A DNA stretch of 64,000 nt from Pseudomonas saponiphila (GTDB lineage: Bacteria > Pseudomonadota > Gammaproteobacteria > Pseudomonadales > Pseudomonadaceae): positions 4,422,501-4,486,500 of the forward strand of contig NZ_FNTJ01000001.1 of assembly GCF_900105185.1 (NCBI RefSeq). The letters are read 5' to 3'. Positions 26,562-32,877 of this stretch are shown here, piece by piece. The notes beneath the pieces are model-generated. The model made no database searches. It saw only the letters and a list, made by a program, of their open reading frames with translations, and was not told where the DNA came from. The position numbers were made by a program, and so were the translations under genes. Numbering within the stretch: position 1 is the first letter of the stretch; each line of letters starts with the position of its first letter.

Positions 26562-26648
26562 GGTAACCAACGGCGGTTGCCCACCTACGACAAAGACGTC
26601 GCGCGCCCTGCTCGCCCACCGCGAGCCGGGCGCCGACGTCTTTGTCGT
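26562..26648 (+). ncRNA. Candidate NasT (ANTAR) antitermination leader of the transporter gene
   Basis: P1 (26562-26581) has a 7-bp stem GGTAACC/GGTTGCC and loop AACGGC. P2 (26588-26601) is CGAC/GTCG with loop AAAGAC. Both loops fit A-N-N-G-N-N. The whole of P2 is the 5-prime arm of a much larger hairpin: 26587-26601 pairs perfectly over 15 bases with 26634-26648, and inner pairings (GCGCCC/GGGCGC; GCTCGC/GCGAGC) continue to a CCACC loop. T residues lie in and just after the 3-prime arm, a weaker U-tract than at the other two leaders. The transporter ATG is 97 bases downstream. Confidence 0.72.
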
Positions 26649-26744
26649 TCTGGCCCCACTGAACGGGGCCGGTGGCGCGGCCACACGGCGCTCCACCTGC
26701 AGGCTCATGACGGCTCCAACGACCCCTATCAGCTGAGGTGCGCG

Positions 26745-27956
26745 ATGAATTCAAGCTTCTGGAAATCCGGCCATACCCCGACCCTGTTTGCAGCCTTCCT
26801 GTATTTCGACCTGAGTTTCATGGTCTGGTACCTGCTGGGCCCCCTGGCGGTGCAGATCGCCGCCGATCTGCACCTGAGCACCCAGCAACGCGGCCTGATG
26901 GTGGCCACGCCCATCCTCGCCGGCGCGCTGCTGCGCTTCATCATGGGCCTGCTGGCCGACCGCCTGTCACCGAAAACCGCCGGCCTGATCGGCCAGGTGA
27001 TTGTCATCGGCGCCCTGTTCGTGGCCTGGAAACTGGGCATCCACAGCTATGAACAAGCCTTGTTGCTCGGGGTGTTCCTCGGCATGGCCGGGGCCTCCTT
27101 CGCGGTGGCCCTGCCCCTGGCCTCACAATGGTATCCGCCGCAACACCAGGGCAAGGCCATGGGCATCGCCGGGGCCGGCAACTCCGGCACCGTGTTCGCC
27201 GCCCTGATCGCCCCGCTGCTGGCGGCGGCTTTCGGCTGGAGCAATGTCTTCGGCTTTGCCCTGATCCCGCTGATCCTGACCCTGGCGCTGTTCGCCTGGC
27301 TGGCGCGCAACGCTCCAGAGCGACCTCGCGCCAAGTCCATGGGCGACTACTTCAAGGCCCTGGGCGACCGCGATAGCTGGTGGTTCATGTTCTTCTACAG
27401 CGTGACCTTCGGCGGCTTCATCGGCCTGGCCAGCGCCCTGCCCGGCTACTTCAACGACCAGTACGGCCTGAGCCCGGTGACCGCCGGCTACTACACCGCC
27501 GCCTGCGTCTTCGGCGGCAGCCTGATGCGCCCCCTGGGCGGTGCCCTGGCCGACCGTTTTGGCGGCATCCGTACCTTGCTGGCGATGTACGGCGTGGCCG
27601 TGGTGTGCATCGCCGCCGTCGGCTTCAACCTGCCCAATTCCTACGCCGCCCTGGCCTTGTTCGTCTGCACCATGCTCGGCCTGGGCGCGGGCAATGGCGC
27701 GGTGTTCCAGCTGGTGCCGCAGCGCTTTCGCCGGGAAATCGGGGTCATGACCGGGCTGATCGGCATGGCCGGGGGCATCGGCGGCTTCGCCCTGGCCGCA
27801 GGCATGGGCGCCATCAAGCAGAGCAGCGGCAGCTATCAGCTGGCCCTGTGGCTGTTCGCCAGCCTCGGGGTCCTGGCCTGGTTCGGCCTGCATGGGGTCA
27901 AGCGCCGCTGGAGAACCACCTGGGGCGCCGCCGCTATCACCGCAGCGCGGGTCTGA
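26745..27956 (+). CDS. nasA: NarK/NasA-type nitrate/nitrite MFS transporter
   Basis: 403 residues from ATG 26745, with GAGGTG upstream. About twelve transmembrane helices of the major facilitator superfamily. Both nitrate-signature motifs of the NNP family are present: GAGNSGTVFAALIAP (about residue 143) and GLGAGNGAVFQL (about residue 310). It imports nitrate, and possibly nitrite, for assimilation. It is first gene of a unit with the PP2C-kinase. The symbol follows P. aeruginosa usage; nasA is used for the reductase in other genera. Confidence 0.92.
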   Translation: MNSSFWKSGHTPTLFAAFLYFDLSFMVWYLLGPLAVQIAADLHLSTQQRGLMVATPILAGALLRFIMGLLADRLSPKTAGLIGQVIVIGALFVAWKLGIHSYEQALLLGVFLGMAGASFAVALPLASQWYPPQHQGKAMGIAGAGNSGTVFAALIAPLLAAAFGWSNVFGFALIPLILTLALFAWLARNAPERPRAKSMGDYFKALGDRDSWWFMFFYSVTFGGFIGLASALPGYFNDQYGLSPVTAGYYTAACVFGGSLMRPLGGALADRFGGIRTLLAMYGVAVVCIAAVGFNLPNSYAALALFVCTMLGLGAGNGAVFQLVPQRFRREIGVMTGLIGMAGGIGGFALAAGMGAIKQSSGSYQLALWLFASLGVLAWFGLHGVKRRWRTTWGAAAITAARV

Positions 27957-27963
27957 GCACGCC

Positions 27964-29634
27964 ATGGGCTTGCAACTGAGCCACGCCGAGGCCAGCGCCA
28001 GCGGCCCGCGAGCGGAAAACCAGGACGCCCTGCGCCGGGTCACCCCGGTGCCGGAGCTGGCCGCCAGCAAAGGGCTGCTGTTCGCCATCGCCGATGGCGT
28101 CAGCCAATGTGCCGATGGCGGCCTCGCCGCGCGTTCCAGCCTGCAGGCCCTGGCCCTGGACTACTACGCCACCCCGCAGACCTGGGCCGTGGCCGAAGCC
28201 CTGGAACGCCTGCTGAGCGCGCAGAATCGCTGGCTCCAGGCCAATGGCGGCGGCCAGCCGCTGCTCACCACCCTCAGCGCCCTGGTGTTGCGGGGGCAGC
28301 ACTTCACCCTGGCCCATGTCGGCGACTGCCGGGTCTATCGCTGGCATCAGCAGCAACTGCAACGCATCACCCAGGACCATGTCTGGGAACAGTCGGGCAT
28401 GCGGCATGTGCTCAAACGCGCCCTGGGCCTGGACCAGCACCTGGTGGTGGACTTTCTCGATGGCGAACTGCGCCAGGGCGAAAGCTTCCTGATGCTCAGC
28501 GACGGGGTCTGGGCCACCCTCGGCGACAGCGCCATCGCCGCCATCCTGCGCGACCAACCGGACCTGGACAGCGCGGTCGCGACCCTGGTCAGCGCCGCGC
28601 ACCTGGCCGGCAGCCAGGACAACGCCAGCGCACTGCTGGTACGGGTCGACGCGCTGGGTGAACCCAGCATCGGCGATGCCCTGCTGCACCTGCGGCAATG
28701 GCCCCTGCCACCGCCGCTGAAACCGGGGCAGCTGTTCGAGGGCTGGCAGGTCGAGGCGCTGCTCAGCCAGAGCCAGCAATCGCTGCTATACCGCGTGCGT
28801 GACGAACAGCAACAGGCCTGGCTGCTGAAAACCCTGCCGGCGGCCCTGCACAACGACCGGGCGGCCTGCCAGGGGCTGCTGTCCGAAGAGTGGTTGCTGC
28901 GCCGCGTGGCCGGGCGGCACTTTCCCCAAGTGCACGGCGGCACGTCGCGCCAGTACCTGTATTACCTGATGCGCGAGTACCCCGGGCGCACCCTGCAACA
29001 GCTGTTTCGCCACAACGGCCCCCTGCCCCTGGACCAGTGGCAGTCCCTGGCCGAGCGCCTGCTGCGGGCCGTTGGCCTGCTGCATCGCCGGCAGATCCTG
29101 CACCGCGACATCAAGCCGGACAACCTGCTGCTGGGGGACGACGGCGAACTGCGGATTCTGGATTTCGGCCTGGCTTACTGCCCGGGCTTGTCGGCGGACC
29201 CGGCGCACCTGCTACCCGGTACTCCGGGCTATATCGCCCCGGAAGCCTTCACCGGCGCCCAGCCGAGCCCGCAACAGGACCTCTATGCGGTGGGTGTGAG
29301 CCTGTATTACCTGCTGACCGGGCACTATCCCCATGGCGAGATCGAAGCCTTCCAGCGCCCGCGCTTCGGCGCTGCGGTGCCTCCCGGTCGCTACCGCCCG
29401 GACCTGCCGCACTGGCTGGAGCAAAGCCTGGAGCGCGGCGTCTGTGCCGACCCGGCCCAGCGCTATGAAACGGCGGAAGAATGGCTGCTGGCGCTGGAAC
29501 AGGGTGAGCGCCGCAGCCTGAGCCCCCGCCCGCGGCCCTTGCTGGAGCGGGAGCCGCTGAAGGTCTGGCGCGGCATTGCCCTGCTCGCCCTGCTGCTGAA
29601 CCTGATGTTGCTGCTGGCACTGCTGCATCGCTGA
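27964..29634 (+). CDS. Fused PP2C-type phosphatase and Ser/Thr protein kinase, membrane-anchored
   Basis: 556 residues from ATG 27964, 7 bases after the transporter. Residues 1-235 form a PP2C phosphatase with metal-ligand motifs ENQDA, AIADGVSQCADGG, HVGDCRVYRW, MLSDGV and GSQDNASALLV. Residues about 260-525 form a Hanks-type kinase with HRDIKPDNLLL (about 379), DFGLAYC (about 399) and the APEAF segment. A C-terminal helix (GIALLALLLNLMLLLALL) anchors it to the membrane with no outside sensor domain. P. aeruginosa has the same gene in the same place. Placement suggests reversible phosphorylation of the nitrate transporter or reductase; the substrate is unknown. Confidence 0.92.
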   Translation: MGLQLSHAEASASGPRAENQDALRRVTPVPELAASKGLLFAIADGVSQCADGGLAARSSLQALALDYYATPQTWAVAEALERLLSAQNRWLQANGGGQPLLTTLSALVLRGQHFTLAHVGDCRVYRWHQQQLQRITQDHVWEQSGMRHVLKRALGLDQHLVVDFLDGELRQGESFLMLSDGVWATLGDSAIAAILRDQPDLDSAVATLVSAAHLAGSQDNASALLVRVDALGEPSIGDALLHLRQWPLPPPLKPGQLFEGWQVEALLSQSQQSLLYRVRDEQQQAWLLKTLPAALHNDRAACQGLLSEEWLLRRVAGRHFPQVHGGTSRQYLYYLMREYPGRTLQQLFRHNGPLPLDQWQSLAERLLRAVGLLHRRQILHRDIKPDNLLLGDDGELRILDFGLAYCPGLSADPAHLLPGTPGYIAPEAFTGAQPSPQQDLYAVGVSLYYLLTGHYPHGEIEAFQRPRFGAAVPPGRYRPDLPHWLEQSLERGVCADPAQRYETAEEWLLALEQGERRSLSPRPRPLLEREPLKVWRGIALLALLLNLMLLLALLHR

Positions 29635-29660
29635 AGCCAGCAGATATCTCAGTCTCCCTG

Positions 29661-29782
29661 GCGCCTTCTGCGCAGCGGTTCGCAGCCTGCGACAACGGCT
29701 ATGCAACCCTCGGCCTGCAGACCTGTAGCTGCTGTCGAGTCACGGCGAGGCTGCGCAAGGGTCCGCAGGACCCTGCGGCGAT
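29661..29782. repeat. Second intergenic repeat type upstream of nirB
   Basis: A stretch with CGCAGCGGTTCGCAGCCTGCG near one end, CTGTAGCTGCTGTCGAG in the middle and the hairpin GGGTCCGCAGGACCC near the other. The wording resembles a second palindromic intergenic element I associate with fluorescent pseudomonads. No reading frame here looks coding. Confidence 0.45.
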
Positions 29783-29920
29783 CCCCCAGGCCGTTCATCG
29801 CCCCCAGCAGCGCCCGCAAAGAGCCGAAAGCGGGCACGACGCCTTGATTCGGTGCAACAGCCGGACTCGGCCGGAACAGAAACGCCACCAGGGCCCGATA
29901 AAACCGCGCCCCGGACAACC

Positions 29921-29936
29921 TGGCACAAGCGCTGCA
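29921..29936 (+). promoter_or_regulatory. Sigma-54 promoter of the nirBD operon
   Basis: TGGCACAAGCGCTGCA gives a perfect -24 TGGCAC and, at the correct spacing, the -12 element CTGCA (consensus TTGCW). The predicted start is near 29946. Confidence 0.78.
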
Positions 29937-29961
29937 TGAGATCAGGCAACAGACATCAAGC

Positions 29962-30052
29962 CTGGCCTTCAACGACGAAGGCCGGCTTCCCGAGAGAACG
30001 GGATCGGACAAAGGCGTCCTCGTCAGGCCACTGACGGGACGCCTTTTTTGTT
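29962..30052 (+). ncRNA. Candidate NasT (ANTAR) antitermination leader of nirBD, three hexaloops
   Basis: Three hairpins with A-N-N-G-N-N loops follow one another. The first is GGCCTTC/GAAGGCC with loop AACGAC (29964-29983, extendable to 29962-29985). The second, P1, is TCCCG/CGGGA with loop AGAGAA (29988-30003). The third, P2, is GGAC/GTCC with loop AAAGGC (30006-30019). P2 overlaps the 5-prime arm of a strong terminator: AAAGGCGTCC (30010-30019) pairs with GGACGCCTTT (30037-30046), CGTCAG with CTGACG, ending in a T-rich tail. P2 and terminator cannot coexist. nirB starts 57 bases beyond. Confidence 0.8.
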
Positions 30053-30109
30053 TGCGCGCAATTTGTCGAGCCAGGCCGCACTGACCCTGCCTGAGCTCCG
30101 GAGAAGCCC

Positions 30110-32563
30110 ATGAAAAAACTCAAACTGGTGATGATCGGCAACGGCATGGCTGGGGTCCGCACCCTGGAAGAGTTGCTCAAGCTGAGCGACGAGCTGTACG
30201 ACATCACCGTGTTCGGCGCCGAGCCCCACACCAATTACAACCGCATCCTGCTGTCGCCGGTGCTGGCTGGCGAACAGACGTTCGAAGACATCGTCCTCAA
30301 CGACCTGGACTGGTACCTGGAGCACGACATCAAGCTGCTGCTCAATCGCAAGGTGGTGGAAATCGACCGGATCAAACGCCGGGTGATCGCCGACGACGGC
30401 AGCCAAGCCGAGTACGACCGGCTGCTGATCGCCACCGGCTCCACCCCCTTTATCCTGCCGATCCCCGGCAAGGACCTGCAGGGTGTGATCGGCTACCGCG
30501 ATATCGCCGACACCCAGGCCATGATCGACGCCGCCAGGACCCACCAGCACGCGGTGGTGATCGGCGGCGGCCTGCTGGGCCTGGAAGCCGCCAACGGCCT
30601 CAAGCTGCGGGGCATGGACGTGACCGTGGTGCACATTGGCCAGTGGCTGCTGGAGCGACAACTGGACCAGACCAGCGGCCAGTTGCTGCAGAGCGCCCTG
30701 GAAAGCCGCGGCCTGAAATTCCGCCTCAGCGAGCAGACCCAGGCGCTGATCGATGCCGGCGACGGCCGGGTCGGTTCGGTGCAGTTCAATAATGGCGAGA
30801 TCATCCCCGCCGACCTGGTGGTGATGGCTGCCGGCATCCGCCCCAACACCGAGCTGGCGGAACGGGCCGGCCTGCCCTGCAACCGCGGGATCCTGGTCAA
30901 CGACACCCTGCAAACCTTCGACCCGCGCATCTACGCCCTTGGCGAGTGCGCCAGTCACCGGGGCATCGCCTACGGCCTGGTGGCGCCGCTGTTCGAACAG
31001 GCCAAGGTCTGCGCCAATCACCTGGCCCAGCTGGGCTTCGCCCGCTACCAGGGCTCGGTGACCTCGACCAAGTTGAAGGTCACCGGTATCGATCTGTTTT
31101 CCGCCGGGGATTTCATGGGCGGCGACGGCACCGAAACCATCACCCTCGCCGACCCCATTGGCGGGGTCTACAAGAAGCTGGTGATCAAGGACGACGTGCT
31201 GGTGGGCGCCTGCCTGTACGGCGACACCGCGGACGGCGGTTGGTACTTCCGGCAGATCCGCGAGCAGCAGGCCATCGACGCCATTCGCGACCACCTGATG
31301 TTCGGCGAGAACGCTCTTGGCGACGTCGGCCACCAGGGCCAGGACAAGGCCATGAGCATGGCCGACAGCGCCGAAGTCTGCGGCTGCAACGGGGTGTGCA
31401 AGGGCAGCATCGTCAAGGCCATCCAGGAGCACGGGCTGTTCAGCGTCGACGAGGTCAAGAAACACACCAAGGCCGCCAGCTCCTGCGGCTCCTGCACCGG
31501 CCTGGTGGAGCAGATCCTGATCAATACCGTGGGTGGTGCGGCGGACGTCAAGCCGAAAAGCGAAACAGCCATCTGCGCCTGCAGCGACCTGAACCACGGC
31601 CAGATCCGCCAGGCGATCCGCGAACAACACCTGCTGACTGTCGCCGGCACCATGAGCTACCTCAATTGGCGCACTGCCAACGGCTGCGCCACTTGCCGCC
31701 CGGCGCTGAACTACTACCTGATTTCCACCTGGCCGGGAGAGGCCCGGGACGATCCGCAATCGCGGCTGATCAACGAGCGGGCCCACGCCAATATCCAGAA
31801 GGACGGCAGCTATTCGGTGGTGCCACGGATGTGGGGCGGGGTGACCAATCCCTCCGAACTGCGGCGCATCGCCGACGTCGCCGACAAGTACCAGGTGCCC
31901 ATGGTCAAGGTCACCGGCGGCCAGCGCATCGACCTGCTGGGCATTCGCAAGGAGGACTTGCCCGGGGTCTGGAAGGACCTGGACATGCCCTCCGGCCACG
32001 CCTACGGCAAGTCCATCCGCACCGTGAAGACCTGCGTCGGCAGCGAGTTCTGCCGCTTCGGCACGCAGAACTCCACCCAGCTGGGCATCGAGCTGGAACA
32101 CGACCTGTTCAACATGTGGTCGCCGCACAAGGTCAAGCTGGCGGTGTCCGGCTGCCCGCGCAACTGCTCGGAAGCCGGGATCAAGGATGTCGGGATCATC
32201 GGCGTCGATTCCGGCTGGGAGATGTACATCGGCGGCAACGGCGGGATCAAGACCGAGGTGGCGCAGTTTTTCGTCAAGCTCAAGACCGCCGAAGAAGTGC
32301 GCGAGTACAACGGCGCGTTCCTCCAGCTGTACCGTGAAGAGGCCTTCTACCTCGAACGCACCGTGCACTACCTGCAACGGGTCGGCATGGAGCACGTGAA
32401 AAAGGCCGTGCTGGAAGACCCCGAACGGCGCAAGGCGCTGAACCAGCGCTTGCAGTTCGCCCTGTCCTTCGAGCAAGACCCGTGGCAACAGCGCCTGGCC
32501 GAGCCGCAGCTGAAAAAAGAGTACGAATCGATCCCCCTGAAACACCTGGAGGTGCCGGCATGA
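30110..32563 (+). CDS. nirB: Assimilatory nitrite reductase NAD(P)H large subunit
   Basis: 817 residues. The N-terminal FAD/NAD(P)H module begins with a Rossmann motif (VMIGNGMAGVRTLEELL; VVIGGGLLGLEAANGL). A BFD-like [2Fe-2S] domain has CGCNGVC and SSCGSCTGLVE. The siroheme and [4Fe-4S] domains carry CVGSEFC (about residue 641) and CPRNC (about residue 682). It reduces nitrite to ammonium with six electrons in the cytoplasm. It overlaps nirD by 4 bases. Confidence 0.97.
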   Translation: MKKLKLVMIGNGMAGVRTLEELLKLSDELYDITVFGAEPHTNYNRILLSPVLAGEQTFEDIVLNDLDWYLEHDIKLLLNRKVVEIDRIKRRVIADDGSQAEYDRLLIATGSTPFILPIPGKDLQGVIGYRDIADTQAMIDAARTHQHAVVIGGGLLGLEAANGLKLRGMDVTVVHIGQWLLERQLDQTSGQLLQSALESRGLKFRLSEQTQALIDAGDGRVGSVQFNNGEIIPADLVVMAAGIRPNTELAERAGLPCNRGILVNDTLQTFDPRIYALGECASHRGIAYGLVAPLFEQAKVCANHLAQLGFARYQGSVTSTKLKVTGIDLFSAGDFMGGDGTETITLADPIGGVYKKLVIKDDVLVGACLYGDTADGGWYFRQIREQQAIDAIRDHLMFGENALGDVGHQGQDKAMSMADSAEVCGCNGVCKGSIVKAIQEHGLFSVDEVKKHTKAASSCGSCTGLVEQILINTVGGAADVKPKSETAICACSDLNHGQIRQAIREQHLLTVAGTMSYLNWRTANGCATCRPALNYYLISTWPGEARDDPQSRLINERAHANIQKDGSYSVVPRMWGGVTNPSELRRIADVADKYQVPMVKVTGGQRIDLLGIRKEDLPGVWKDLDMPSGHAYGKSIRTVKTCVGSEFCRFGTQNSTQLGIELEHDLFNMWSPHKVKLAVSGCPRNCSEAGIKDVGIIGVDSGWEMYIGGNGGIKTEVAQFFVKLKTAEEVREYNGAFLQLYREEAFYLERTVHYLQRVGMEHVKKAVLEDPERRKALNQRLQFALSFEQDPWQQRLAEPQLKKEYESIPLKHLEVPA

Positions 32564-32877
32564 ACTGGCTGGATATCTGCGCCCTGGAAGAGATCAACGC
32601 CCTGGGTTCGCGCGTCATCAAGGGGCCCCGGGGCGATATCGCGATTTTTCGTACCGGCGACGATCAGGTCTTCGCCCTGGACGATCGCTGTCCGCACAAG
32701 GGCGGCCCGCTGTCCCAGGGGCTGATCTACGGCAGGCGCGTGGCCTGCCCCTTGCACAACTGGCAGATCGACCTGGAATCCGGCGAGGCCCAGGCGCCGG
32801 ACGTCGGCTGTGCCCACCGGCATCAGGCCAGGGTGCTAGCGGGCCGGGTGCAACTGATCTTGCGGGATGCCGGGTGA
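32560..32877 (+). CDS. nirD: Nitrite reductase small subunit (Rieske-like)
   Basis: 105 residues, beginning in the ATGA overlap with the nirB stop. Unlike many NirD proteins it keeps Rieske ligand motifs CPHKGG and CPLHNW, so it may hold a [2Fe-2S] cluster. It partners NirB. It ends in TGATG shared with the nitrate reductase start. Confidence 0.94.
   Translation: MNWLDICALEEINALGSRVIKGPRGDIAIFRTGDDQVFALDDRCPHKGGPLSQGLIYGRRVACPLHNWQIDLESGEAQAPDVGCAHRHQARVLAGRVQLILRDAG

Noticed and set aside
30023..32545. 840-codon frame opposite nirB
   Set aside because: Shadow of nirB; no motif, and it would cross the nirB leader terminator.
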